From NCBI RefSeq assembly GCF_022809115.1, contig NZ_JALGBH010000002.1:871543-935542 (forward strand): 64,000 bases of DNA, written 5' to 3'. The position numbers and the translations under genes are program-made. This document shows positions 47,277 through 56,362 of the stretch, in pieces. The notes under the pieces were generated by a model, which was not told where the DNA came from, searched no databases, and worked only from the letters and a program-made list of their open reading frames with translations. This DNA is from Pedobacter montanisoli (GTDB taxonomy: Bacteria > Bacteroidota > Bacteroidia > Sphingobacteriales > Sphingobacteriaceae). The number at the start of each line of letters is the position of its first letter. Within the stretch, counting starts at the first letter, position 1.

Positions 47277-47312
47277 TAATATTATTGATATAGAGAGATT
47301 TATTCTAAAATA

Positions 47313-47348
47313 GAAAAGTATTGCTTTACCTTAAAAGCAATACTTTTT
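47313..47348. terminator. Bidirectional terminator between the GH130 and GT4 genes
   Basis: AAAGTATTGCTTT (47315-47327) pairs with AAAGCAATACTTT (47334-47346) around a 6-base loop, with A/T tracts on both sides. The stop codon of the GT4 gene (47326-47328) lies inside the hairpin, so the terminator doubles as coding sequence. Confidence 0.88.
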
Positions 47349-49602
47349 TTCTTTGATCTGGATGAGGTTCGTAATCGAATTTAAGTGCATGTAACACTAC
47401 TAAATGTGCAATAAGATAAGCCAATGTACTTTCTGCACCCTGGTTACGATTTATGCCTGCATCATGTAATCCATCTGCACAACCTTTGGTCTCATTATCA
47501 TATAGCGGAATGCGCAATGAATTTTCGCCCATAAACCACATATAACATGAAAACATCTTTTTGATATAGCTACTTTCTTTCGTTACCACATAAGCCTGGC
47601 TGTACATCAAAACCATAGCCATAAGTTCTATGGCCTGCTGATCGTACAAAGGCATTTTTTGATCGTTTTTACTATACCAGCCGTTGTTACCTACCGGATT
47701 TATAATATTGCCATGACACGTCACTTTCTCAATATGTTCCATGCTTTCTAAAGCAATGCGCTTTGCTTCACTATCTTCTGTAATTTCGGCTACATGAAAC
47801 AACGCCAGAGGGAACAGTGCATTATCATAAGTCATTTGCTCTTCAAACCAGTTCCAGCCTTCTGTTTTGTTAATTTTGTAAGCAGTAATGAGTTTTTTGG
47901 TTAAGAGATCTAACTCTGCTCTTACAGTTTCATCATAAGGATGCACTTTTAAATAATAACTTAAACCAATCAGTACATTGACTATGCCTCTCAAATGTTC
48001 AAGTTTTTTAAAATGAGGTATGGCATTGAAAAGAACTTCGCGACCAAACTCTACAAAAGATCTGTTCGGTGCAGCGTGGATAAGATAACCCAAAGCCCAT
48101 ATGGTACGACCAAATGAGTCTTCAGATCCATGCTCATCCAAGTATTCCCTACTAAAACTTAAGAAATTTCTGAAATCACCGTTTTCCAATTGCATATCAT
48201 GAATATAGCTTAGGTAAACAGGCATCAGATTTAAAGCTTCCTGACTTCCGGTTTCTTGATAAGCCATTAAAGCCATTAATAAAGCCCTTGAATTATCATC
48301 TAAGCAATAGCCTTCTTTACGATTGGGAATACCGAATTTGGCGTGCTGAAAAATACCTGTATCATCGGTAAGATGCATTACATACTCCAAACTAAATTTA
48401 GGCATTAAGCCCGGGTCTATAATCTGGCGTAAGATCTTATCGCTATAATCTGGATGCTTTACAGCTTTATTGATAACATCAATATAAGATTGCCCTATTT
48501 TTGGCCAGCGCAAATGCAAACCATACTCATAAGCTCTGGTTTTAAATGATTGCAGTTCTTCCTGATCAGACAACAGCTCGTTTACAATAAGCGCAAGACT
48601 TTTATGATCTTTAAAATTAAATAAATATCCACGATCATTGCTCAACAATTCCTGTGCATGCCAATATGGTGTAGAAAGAACGGCTGCACCGGCTCCTACA
48701 GCATAAGACAAGGTTCCACTGGTAATTTGTGCTTCGTTTAAATAAGGGGTGATATACAAATCTGCTGCTGCAAGATAATTAACCAGCTCATCTTCTTCCA
48801 CAAATCTGTTCATGAATACAAGATGATCTGCTACTCCTAATTCTTGAGCAAGCTGTTTAAGGTAATCTCTGTATTCTTCACCCGATTGCTTTAAAACGCC
48901 CGGATGGGTATTGCCCAATATGACATAAACCGTTTCGGGATGCTGCGCTACAATTAAAGGTAAGGCTTTTACTACGGTTTCTAATCCTTTATTACGATTT
49001 ATGAGACCAAAAGTAAGCAGAATGCGTTTTCCCTCTAATCCCATTTTCTTACGAGTTTCTTTGGGCTCTTTGGCTTCAAAATCAGGAACGCCATGTTCTA
49101 TAAATTGTATTTTCTCTCTTGGAATTTGATAGATATTCACTAAAAACTGTATGGCTTTCCTACTCATCACTACTATTTTAGAAGAACGGTTGGCTATTTC
49201 TCTAATAATAGATCTCTGGAGAAATGAAGGTTCTTTTAAAACGGTATGTAAAATAGAAATTAAAGGTTTTTCAATCTGGTTGATAAAAGGCAGTACATAT
49301 AAGCCTTCTTCGCCACCATAAATACCAAATTCATGTTGCAACACACAAACATCTGCCTCGCTATTATTGATAAACTCTGCAGCCGCAGTATAATCTTCTT
49401 TAATATTTTGTCTGATTACTTGTTTAACTTCATCGGGGTAAGCGTACTCATTTGCATTATCTGTTGAATTTAATGCAATAACTATCGTTGATTGGACACT
49501 TTCTTCACTAAGATTGGCATTGATAGCCTTGATTAAGTTCTGATTAAAAGTGGCAAGACCGCATTCTCTTGGCGGATAGGTTGAAATGTACGCGATTTTC
49601 AT
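47326..49602 (-). CDS. Glycosyltransferase family 4 with C-terminal helical domain
   Basis: A 758-residue two-part protein. Residues 1-~365 are a GT-B glycosyltransferase: YISTYPPRECGLATFNQNL at the start, LLTFGLINRNKGLETVV, and the donor site YLNEAQITSGTLSYAVG. Residues ~390-745 are all-helical with DDNSRALLMALMAYQETG and NQGAESTLAYLIAHLV, resembling an alpha/alpha-barrel of the glucosidase or epimerase kind, but I cannot assign catalysis. It is convergent with the GH130 gene. The product is probably a mannose-type glycan. Confidence 0.85.
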   Translation of the reverse strand: MKIAYISTYPPRECGLATFNQNLIKAINANLSEESVQSTIVIALNSTDNANEYAYPDEVKQVIRQNIKEDYTAAAEFINNSEADVCVLQHEFGIYGGEEGLYVLPFINQIEKPLISILHTVLKEPSFLQRSIIREIANRSSKIVVMSRKAIQFLVNIYQIPREKIQFIEHGVPDFEAKEPKETRKKMGLEGKRILLTFGLINRNKGLETVVKALPLIVAQHPETVYVILGNTHPGVLKQSGEEYRDYLKQLAQELGVADHLVFMNRFVEEDELVNYLAAADLYITPYLNEAQITSGTLSYAVGAGAAVLSTPYWHAQELLSNDRGYLFNFKDHKSLALIVNELLSDQEELQSFKTRAYEYGLHLRWPKIGQSYIDVINKAVKHPDYSDKILRQIIDPGLMPKFSLEYVMHLTDDTGIFQHAKFGIPNRKEGYCLDDNSRALLMALMAYQETGSQEALNLMPVYLSYIHDMQLENGDFRNFLSFSREYLDEHGSEDSFGRTIWALGYLIHAAPNRSFVEFGREVLFNAIPHFKKLEHLRGIVNVLIGLSYYLKVHPYDETVRAELDLLTKKLITAYKINKTEGWNWFEEQMTYDNALFPLALFHVAEITEDSEAKRIALESMEHIEKVTCHGNIINPVGNNGWYSKNDQKMPLYDQQAIELMAMVLMYSQAYVVTKESSYIKKMFSCYMWFMGENSLRIPLYDNETKGCADGLHDAGINRNQGAESTLAYLIAHLVVLHALKFDYEPHPDQRKKVLLLR

Positions 49603-49745
49603 ATTGATGAACTAAAAAATAAAGTGAACTACATATTAATTAAGTGATAAAGCATTTAACCAGATGTCATTAAAATAACAAGTGGTTAAACAGCATTGTT
49701 TTTTGAGCGCTGCTCAAATCGTCTCCTTTTTGGAGTATCTGAAGC

Positions 49746-50024
49746 TTATTCTCTTTCTATAAACTTATGGAAAGTGCTGGTTTCGCCATCCTCTTTCTTT
49801 TCCTGATAAAGAAAATCCAGCTTGTTGTCATCAAACTCTTTAAAAAAGGTATCCCAATCCAGTTCTTCAAAATCATCTGATTTACTAAAATCAGGAAAAT
49901 GGATCCTTAGCACACCTTCATTTTCTTTTTTGCCCGTATCCTTTATTTTGGCAGGTACACCTTGTCTTTTTTCTGCCCATTTTTTAATGACTTCGTGGTC
50001 ATGTGTTTGTTCTGAAGTGCTCAT
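49746..50024 (-). CDS. Small acidic protein (92 aa), Bacteroidota family of unknown role
   Basis: A 92-residue charged protein that starts THDHEVIKKWAEKRQGVPA, continues with VLRIHFPDF, ELDWDTFFKEFDDNKLDFLY and ends in TSTFHKFIERE. I recall short Bacteroidota proteins with the plan 'H..I.kWAe.RgG.Pa...' and 'i.WdeFF.kFde..L.flYq', some misnamed 1,4-alpha-glucan branching enzyme. This one has nothing of a branching enzyme. It is predicted to be soluble. Its position between glycan genes may be incidental. Confidence 0.7.
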   Translation of the reverse strand: MSTSEQTHDHEVIKKWAEKRQGVPAKIKDTGKKENEGVLRIHFPDFSKSDDFEELDWDTFFKEFDDNKLDFLYQEKKEDGETSTFHKFIERE

Positions 50025-50057
50025 ATTAGTTTACAATTAGGTTATACATGATTCTGA

Positions 50058-50150
50058 TTATAGGTCTTTGTTATGTCTTTTTCTGATCATGAAATAAGAA
50101 ACTAGAACAATAACCAGAAATAAGATTCCTATAATAATCGGAACTATCAT
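50058..50150 (-). CDS. Tiny single-helix membrane protein candidate (30 aa)
   Basis: An ATG at 50148-50150 on the minus strand opens a 30-codon frame: MIVPIIIGILFLVIVLVSYF, then MIRKRHNKDL and a stop. One hydrophobic helix followed by a basic tail fits the many short one-helix peptides of soil Bacteroidota. Its size makes chance possible. Confidence 0.4.
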   Translation of the reverse strand: MIVPIIIGILFLVIVLVSYFMIRKRHNKDL

Positions 50151-50259
50151 ATTATGTTTTTTTTTAATTAAAAATCAGTTACTTATGGTACTTATAGCAA
50201 CAATAATGATGCGAAATTTGAGCACATTTATACCCTTTTTATACCGTATAAATTCGGTT

Positions 50260-51342
50260 TTAATCCAGAGTTTTTACGGGTTCTTCGCTCAATTCAACAA
50301 ATGCCTCACATATCTCATCTGCTGAAGGGTACTTTTTTTGTTCTTTGTAAAGCTTTTTTCTAATCCAGCGTATAATTTCGTTTTTACTGACAAAGTCTTC
50401 CTTTACTGTATATTCCAATGCTTTAAATTTTGTCATCCAGGGTTTATGTTGCGGATTGGTTTGCGCATACAGCACAATAACAGGTGTTTGCACAGCTGCA
50501 GCTAAATGTATCACTCCGGTATTTACAGCAATCAATAATTTTGACCGTTGGATCAAAGCAGCGGTTTCTGGTAAAGACAGCTGGCCTGAAAAGTCATATA
50601 CTTTGCCTTTTAATTCATCTGTAACCAGTTTAATTTCTGCACTGTCTTTACGGTCGCCCGTAAACACCAAAGGATAATCATAGTGGTCTATTAGCTGCTG
50701 GCATGTCTTTACCCATTTATTTAAGGGATATTTTCTTTTCTCTTCTGATACACCTATATGTACAATCAAATAATCATTATTGTATAAGGGCATACTGCTG
50801 AGCAGTTTTGAAACCTGCATCATGCTTTTTTCAGGAATAGTGATCTGTATTGCTCTGTCTGTAACTACAGTGCCCATGCTTTCGGCTAGTTTCAAATCTC
50901 TTTCTACTTGATGCAATATTTCGTCATACGGTTCTTTATCTGGGAGCCATTTATTGATCAGATCATAAGGGTTTTCTCTGCAATAGCCTATGCGAATAGG
51001 TATTTTTGATAACCATGCAATTAAAGCCGCAGGTAAAGGATTTTGGCTAAAGGTGTTAAAAATGATACAACTGTCAAAGTTGCGGCTACTAATGGTCTGT
51101 ATAAGGTTAAATACAGCCTGCTGGTTGCCGGTTTCGTTGATCTTTACCCATGGTAAATTAAAAAGAATGCAATCGTCTATTTCACTGATCAGCGGAACAA
51201 CCTTACTGCCCAAAGAAGAGGTTAGCACAGTGATCTTGCAATCAAAAGTTTGTTTAATAGCTCTGATTGCTGGTGAGGACATCAGCAGATCGCCAAAATT
51301 ATCGGCTCTAAAACACAAGATATTTTTTACAGATCTCATCAT
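50260..51342 (-). CDS. Glycosyltransferase family 9 (heptosyltransferase-like)
   Basis: A 360-residue GT-B enzyme of the ADP-heptose:LPS heptosyltransferase family. It starts ILCFRADNFGDLLMSSPAIRAI. The C-terminal half holds VHIGVSEEKRKYP, a PLVFTGDRKD strand and the donor region NTGVIHLAAAVQTPVIVLYA. It likely transfers heptose from the ADP-heptose made by the genes directly upstream. Its start overlaps the hldE stop by one base (TAATG), which implies coupled translation. Confidence 0.88.
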   Translation of the reverse strand: MMRSVKNILCFRADNFGDLLMSSPAIRAIKQTFDCKITVLTSSLGSKVVPLISEIDDCILFNLPWVKINETGNQQAVFNLIQTISSRNFDSCIIFNTFSQNPLPAALIAWLSKIPIRIGYCRENPYDLINKWLPDKEPYDEILHQVERDLKLAESMGTVVTDRAIQITIPEKSMMQVSKLLSSMPLYNNDYLIVHIGVSEEKRKYPLNKWVKTCQQLIDHYDYPLVFTGDRKDSAEIKLVTDELKGKVYDFSGQLSLPETAALIQRSKLLIAVNTGVIHLAAAVQTPVIVLYAQTNPQHKPWMTKFKALEYTVKEDFVSKNEIIRWIRKKLYKEQKKYPSADEICEAFVELSEEPVKTLD

Positions 51343-52829
51343 TATGACGCATAAACTTGGGTTTTAATGATATTATCCTGTATTCTTTTAATGGTACCGC
51401 TTGTAGATTTATTGTCTATAAACGGAATGAGCTCTAACCTGCATCCTATCTGATCGATGATTACTTTTTCAGGCATATACTTGTAAGTGTAATCTCCGCC
51501 TTTTACAAATACATGTGGTTTAAGCGCTTTGATAAGCTGTATGGGCGTATCATCGTTCTTTTTACCAAAGGTTACGATATAATCTACACTGGCTAAGCCA
51601 TTGAGTACCTCTATTCGCTCACGTAGGTTATTGATTGGTCTCGAAGCACCCTTTAGTCGTTTAATACTTTCATCTGTATTAATGCCCACGATCAGGATAT
51701 CTCCTTTGGCTTTTGCTTTGGCCAGATATTTTACATGACCACAATGAAGAATATCAAAACATCCGTTTGTAAATACGATCTGTTTGCCTTCTTGCTTCTG
51801 TTTTTCTATCTGTTTTTTTAATTGTGCAAGCGATAGATATTTAGAAGTGCTCATTAACTTTTCTTCAATATCTTCTAAAGCGCAAATAGCCGTTTTCTCA
51901 CGTTTCTGTATAGCTGCATGTGCTGCATGTACGGCCAGCTCAACTGCTTCTTTCATTTTTGCTTTGCTCAATACCGCTAATAAAAAAGCCGAAATAAAAC
52001 TATCTCCCGCGCCGCTTACCTGTGGAGCAATAACTTTCTCTACTTCGTAATGTGAAACAAATGTTGAATGATTAAAATGTGCAATACCATCTTTATCCAT
52101 GGTTAATACAATATGTTCGGCACCAGTTTGTGTAGCAATGATTTCTCCCCAACTTTTAACTTGCTCTATACGGTTTAAAGCATATTGCTCGCCTGTAATT
52201 TTTAAGGCTTCCTGATAATTAGGCTTAATGAAATGGGGTTTTAAAGCACGGTATTTTTCATAAGATTTAGCATCTACAGCCAGTACTTTTGCATGTATTT
52301 TTTGTAGTTCCTGTAAGCTGTTGATTACTTTCTCTGTAAGCACGCCTTTGTTATAATCTGATATTAAAACGGCATCGCAGGATGGATAAATCTTTTCAAT
52401 CTGTTCTATAAGTCCTTGTTCTGTTTCTGTATAGATGTGGCTCTCTGTGCCCTCATCAAACCTAACAATCAATTGACTTTCAGAAGATATTCTAGTCTTA
52501 ATTATAGTTTTTCTTTCAATATCTGAAACTATATAATTTCCATCAATGCCCGAAGCATTAAGCAATTGTTTAGCTTCAATTGATGCATCATCTTTGCCTA
52601 TAACCGTACAAAACATTACTTTGGCGCCTAAAGCGCTCAGATTGGCGGCTACATTAGCAGCTCCGCCTAAGCAACTGTGTTTCTGGTTTACATCTATAAC
52701 AGGCACGCTGGCTTCGGGAGCTATTCTCTGGCAATTTCCATGAATGTATGTATCGATCATGAAATCACCTATAAGTAAAATGCGTTTTCTGCTAAATTTC
52801 CTGGCTATATTCAAAAGTTCCTTGTTCAT
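51342..52829 (-). CDS. hldE: Bifunctional heptose-7-phosphate kinase / heptose-1-phosphate adenylyltransferase
   Basis: The 495-residue HldE combines two steps of ADP-heptose synthesis. Residues 1-~320 form a PfkB-type kinase with CLGGAANVAANLSALGA, SDYNKGVLT and the anion hole GAGDSFISAF. Residues ~345-490 form the nucleotidyltransferase with FTNGCFDILHCGHVKYL and GINTDESIK. It overlaps the gmhB end by 38 bases. Together with the GmhA domain and GmhB it completes the route from sedoheptulose 7-phosphate to ADP-D-glycero-beta-D-manno-heptose. Confidence 0.95.
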   Translation of the reverse strand: MNKELLNIARKFSRKRILLIGDFMIDTYIHGNCQRIAPEASVPVIDVNQKHSCLGGAANVAANLSALGAKVMFCTVIGKDDASIEAKQLLNASGIDGNYIVSDIERKTIIKTRISSESQLIVRFDEGTESHIYTETEQGLIEQIEKIYPSCDAVLISDYNKGVLTEKVINSLQELQKIHAKVLAVDAKSYEKYRALKPHFIKPNYQEALKITGEQYALNRIEQVKSWGEIIATQTGAEHIVLTMDKDGIAHFNHSTFVSHYEVEKVIAPQVSGAGDSFISAFLLAVLSKAKMKEAVELAVHAAHAAIQKREKTAICALEDIEEKLMSTSKYLSLAQLKKQIEKQKQEGKQIVFTNGCFDILHCGHVKYLAKAKAKGDILIVGINTDESIKRLKGASRPINNLRERIEVLNGLASVDYIVTFGKKNDDTPIQLIKALKPHVFVKGGDYTYKYMPEKVIIDQIGCRLELIPFIDNKSTSGTIKRIQDNIIKTQVYAS

Positions 52830-53409
52830 CTTCTTTTAACTTATAATGGTGAGAAATATATAATGAAGCTTCTAAAAAATTAGGTGCTATCCAATTGGGT
52901 ACGCGATTAAGATTTCCGTTTACGCACCATTCGTTTTCATTACCATTGTCTATCAATATAGATCTGCAACCGGCCGCTTTTCCGGCTTCAACATCATCTA
53001 AAATATCTCCTATCATCCACGATTTAGTTAGATCTATATGATGCTCTTTGGCTGCTGCAAGTATAAGATCAGGGTTGGGTTTTCTGCAATTGCAGGTAAC
53101 AGCATAACGAGGAACCGAACCTGTTTCTAAATGGGGACAATAATAGAAACCCGATAAGTGAATGCCTTTCTGATCAAATAACTGCTTTATTTTCTGTTCT
53201 ACTTCAATAAGATCTTCTTCCTCAAAATAACCTTTGGCAATACCCGCCTGGTTGCTGATAATGATAAACAAATAGCCCAGTTTGCTCAGGATTTCCAATC
53301 CTTCTAATACACCTTTATTCAGGCTAATCAGATCGGGATTTACATTGTAAGGGATATTCGGGATCAGGGTTCCGTCTTTATCCAGAAAAATAGCCTTATT
53401 AGCTTCCAT
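52792..53409 (-). CDS. gmhB: Heptose 1,7-bisphosphate phosphatase
   Basis: A 205-residue HAD-superfamily phosphatase. The nucleophile motif IFLDKDGTLIPN, the second motif IISNQAGIAKG, the zinc loop CPHLETG... TCNCRKPNP with its Cys/His ligands, and MIGDILDDVEAG are all GmhB signatures. It dephosphorylates D-glycero-D-manno-heptose 1,7-bisphosphate. It overlaps both neighbours (11 bases with the GT-GmhA gene, 38 with hldE), a compact operon. Confidence 0.94.
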   Translation of the reverse strand: MEANKAIFLDKDGTLIPNIPYNVNPDLISLNKGVLEGLEILSKLGYLFIIISNQAGIAKGYFEEEDLIEVEQKIKQLFDQKGIHLSGFYYCPHLETGSVPRYAVTCNCRKPNPDLILAAAKEHHIDLTKSWMIGDILDDVEAGKAAGCRSILIDNGNENEWCVNGNLNRVPNWIAPNFLEASLYISHHYKLKEDEQGTFEYSQEI

Positions 53410-55321
53410 AGCCTTTATATTTTTGAGATGAATTCAGATAAGTGAGCTGATCGTTTACACGCATTCTTGCAAAAGGGAGATTTAATGGTTTTACTGGTTT
53501 TTCCAGATCCTCTTCGGCTACTACGCCCTGCTCTATGATGGTGCAAAGCTGGTGTACAATATGCAGATGAAGTTCCTGTATGCGTTGCGTACTTTGAGAA
53601 GGCACAATGATATTATGCTGTGAGTGTTTGGCTGCCATGCCGCCATCTTTACCCAACAGACAAATGGTTATCAAGCCTTTTTGTTCTGCCATGTTAATAG
53701 CTTTGAGAATATTATCAGACTGGCCGCTGGTACTTAAACAGAATAAAACATCTCCCCTTTGTCCGTAAGCATCAACCTGCCTTGCAAAAACATCATCATA
53801 ACCAAAATCATTGGCCCATGCGGTTAAGATAGAAGTATCCGCATTTAATGAAAGGGCTGGTAAACCTCTTCTGTAACTCACTTCAAAACGACCTACCAGC
53901 TCAGCTGTAAAATGCTGACTTTCTGCTGCACTGCCTCCATTGCCACAAACCAATATTTTCCTGCCTGATAGAATAGCATTGCTCATTATAGCTCCTGCAT
54001 TAAAAATATCTTTAGCTATGGCTTTTGCTGAATTTTCAAAAGTAGCTGCAGCTTCTATAAATGCTGCCTTTAAAGGTCCTAAAGGGTTTTCTACCAGTTT
54101 TTCATGCAGTACGTTTTTATAAAGATGGTTTACCTGATCGGCTATATGGCACCATTTAAACTTTCTAACATATTTCTGGGCAAAGTCGCCCATTTTCTTA
54201 GCGAGCTCCGGCTGATCAAATAATACCCTGATTTTATTGGCCAAAGCATATGGATCTGAAGGCGGCACCAAAAAACCCGTTTTCCCATCTAAAACAGAAT
54301 ATTTGATCCCGCCCACATTAGCGCCTATAACTGGCGTACCACAAGACATGGCTTCTAAAGGTGTAATACCAAAAGGTTCATACCATGGCGTAGTTACAAA
54401 TACATCGGCAGCGCTGTAATAGTATTTTAACAGGTCTCTTTGTTTTCTGCCAACAAAGTTTACGTATTTTTCAAGTTGTAAATTGCTTACCAGATCTTTT
54501 AAACGGTCTATTTCCTGATAACCCTGCTTTTCTTCTTTTTCTCCCCCTACTACAATCAGTTTATAAGCTTTTTGGGCTAGGTTCAATTTAGATAAAGCTT
54601 TGATTACATTATCTATGCCTTTTCTGGGTACTATGCGGCCCAATTGCAGGATTACCTTTTCATCGTCTCCAATATTCAGCAGAGCTCTTGCAGTTTGTTT
54701 ATGAATTGGATAAAAATCTGCAGGATTAAAGCCACAGGCTATAATAGGGACTTTACTTTCTTCAGCTCCATATAATTTGATCAGATCTTCTTTATCTTGT
54801 GGACACTCGGCTATAATAGCATCTGCATGTTTGATGATCTCTTTTTCTATATCTACTCTTTCATCAGGAAACCTGTCATTTTCTTTCTGGAAAATTTTGC
54901 GGATATAACCCAAAGCATGAAAAGTGATCACGAAAGGAATTTCCATTCTTTGTTTTAACTCCATGGCTACCAAACCCGACATCCAGAAATTGGCATGAAT
55001 AAGTTGGTATTGAATACCTTCTTGTTCAATAAAGCTTTCCATTTGTGCTCTAAATTGGGGCATGTAAGGAAAGATGTCTTCTTTTGGAATGATTTCTGCA
55101 GGTCCGGCATCTACTAATATTACCCTAACATCTTTGCAGAGCCGGATAATCTGTTCGGTTTCAGCATCTTCTCTTCTCGTAAAAATATCTATATCATATC
55201 CTTTCTGCGCCAATTGCTTAGCTAATTCTGCAACGTAAACGTTTTGTCCTCCGCTATCCGTTCCGCCTAAGGAGGCTAAAGGCGAAGCATGTTCACTTAT
55301 AAATGCGATTTTGTTTTTCAT
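53399..55321 (-). CDS. Fusion: glycosyltransferase family 4 + GmhA (sedoheptulose 7-phosphate isomerase)
   Basis: From the ATG at 55319-55321 the protein has 640 residues. An extension to 55381 only adds 20 codons that overlap the previous gene. Residues 1-~400 are a GT4 sugar transferase (FISEHASPLASLGGTDSGGQ, LQLGRIVPRKGIDNVIKAL, PWYEPFGITPLEAMSCGTPV). Residues ~435-600 are a complete SIS domain of GmhA type: CGNGGSAAESQHFTAELVGR, SLNADTSILTAWANDFGYDD, CLSTSGQSDN and RIQELHLHIVHQLC. GmhA makes D-glycero-D-manno-heptose 7-phosphate, so this protein combines substrate supply with glycosyl transfer. No separate gmhA is seen here. Confidence 0.92.
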   Translation of the reverse strand: MKNKIAFISEHASPLASLGGTDSGGQNVYVAELAKQLAQKGYDIDIFTRREDAETEQIIRLCKDVRVILVDAGPAEIIPKEDIFPYMPQFRAQMESFIEQEGIQYQLIHANFWMSGLVAMELKQRMEIPFVITFHALGYIRKIFQKENDRFPDERVDIEKEIIKHADAIIAECPQDKEDLIKLYGAEESKVPIIACGFNPADFYPIHKQTARALLNIGDDEKVILQLGRIVPRKGIDNVIKALSKLNLAQKAYKLIVVGGEKEEKQGYQEIDRLKDLVSNLQLEKYVNFVGRKQRDLLKYYYSAADVFVTTPWYEPFGITPLEAMSCGTPVIGANVGGIKYSVLDGKTGFLVPPSDPYALANKIRVLFDQPELAKKMGDFAQKYVRKFKWCHIADQVNHLYKNVLHEKLVENPLGPLKAAFIEAAATFENSAKAIAKDIFNAGAIMSNAILSGRKILVCGNGGSAAESQHFTAELVGRFEVSYRRGLPALSLNADTSILTAWANDFGYDDVFARQVDAYGQRGDVLFCLSTSGQSDNILKAINMAEQKGLITICLLGKDGGMAAKHSQHNIIVPSQSTQRIQELHLHIVHQLCTIIEQGVVAEEDLEKPVKPLNLPFARMRVNDQLTYLNSSQKYKGYGS

Positions 55322-55332
55322 GTAGGTAGATT

Positions 55333-56334
55333 TTAAATGGCTTGCGTATATGTTAAAACTTCTGAAAATAATTTCTCCCAATCGTGGGTAAACCTCCTAA
55401 TATTAAAGCGCTGCTGGGCAGATTTTGCTGCATTGGCTCCCAGTTCAAAAGCTCTTGCTTTATCTTCTATGAGCATATGCATACAATCGATCAGAAAAGA
55501 AACATCTGTATGTACATAACCGTTGTAGCCGTTCTTGATCACATTGGGCATTTCTGTAGTAGCCAAACCCACCACAGGCATGCCCATAGTCATGGCCTCA
55601 CATACAGCCAGCCCTAAGCTGGTGTACCTTATCGGATTAAAAAAGAACCTGTATTGCGAAATAAACTGAGGCAACTGCGGATGCAGCACTTCTCCAAGGC
55701 CAAAACCTGCTGTACCCATGCCTACTAAATCTATAGGCACTTCTTTCTGTACTTGTTCAAAAATATCAAAACCCAGCAGCCTACCTCTTTGCGGTAGGTT
55801 ATTGATTACTACAATACCTCTTTCAATCTCACCGGTATAATTTACCGTAGCAGGCATTACACCATGTTCTATAACCCTTACATTGGGTACTTGTGCATGC
55901 CACATCAGCTTGTTAAAGTGTGTAACATGAACCAGTGTTACATCTTGATCTTTTATCGGGTGCAACTCATTGGTTGGATGTCCCCAAGGTGGATCATGCT
56001 CTAAATAAATTTTAGGCAATGCCCGCTGTTCTTCGGTTAAAATATCATACTGATCTGTGAAATAGTTCTCATCGGCCTGAAACAGTAGCACATCAAACTC
56101 CAGATCCTTCACTTCATTGGCATTAACCTCTATTACATTAGCTCCAAAAGGAAATGTATGTCCTCTGCCGCAATATCTGTCACTCTTTTGCTCATCAACA
56201 GGAATAAAAATATCGTAGTTTCCCTGCGATAAATAGAACAAATAGCTACCGTGTATATGCCAGGTAAAAATCCTTATCCTTTTTTCAAGTGAGGATAAAA
56301 TTGATGTCGTATCAAGATCGGTTTGAAGTATCAT
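55333..56334 (-). CDS. Glycosyltransferase (GT4-like)
   Basis: A 333-residue GT-B protein. The C-terminal donor half is recognisable: QYRFFFNPIRYTSLGLAVCE, AMTMGMPVVGLATTEMPN and NGYNGYVHTDVSFL. The N-terminal half with IRIFTWHIHGSYLFYLS is less typical, but the fold is the same. It is the first glycosyltransferase of the heptose operon, 11 bases upstream of the GT-GmhA gene. Donor and acceptor are unknown. Confidence 0.85.
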   Translation of the reverse strand: MILQTDLDTTSILSSLEKRIRIFTWHIHGSYLFYLSQGNYDIFIPVDEQKSDRYCGRGHTFPFGANVIEVNANEVKDLEFDVLLFQADENYFTDQYDILTEEQRALPKIYLEHDPPWGHPTNELHPIKDQDVTLVHVTHFNKLMWHAQVPNVRVIEHGVMPATVNYTGEIERGIVVINNLPQRGRLLGFDIFEQVQKEVPIDLVGMGTAGFGLGEVLHPQLPQFISQYRFFFNPIRYTSLGLAVCEAMTMGMPVVGLATTEMPNVIKNGYNGYVHTDVSFLIDCMHMLIEDKARAFELGANAAKSAQQRFNIRRFTHDWEKLFSEVLTYTQAI

Positions 56335-56362
56335 ATTTTTTAAGGTTATAGCAATTCTATAC

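Noticed and set aside
49703..49717. TTGAGC/GCTCAA hairpin as terminator of the 92-residue protein gene
   Set aside because: On the minus strand it is followed by A, not T residues, and the loop is only three bases.
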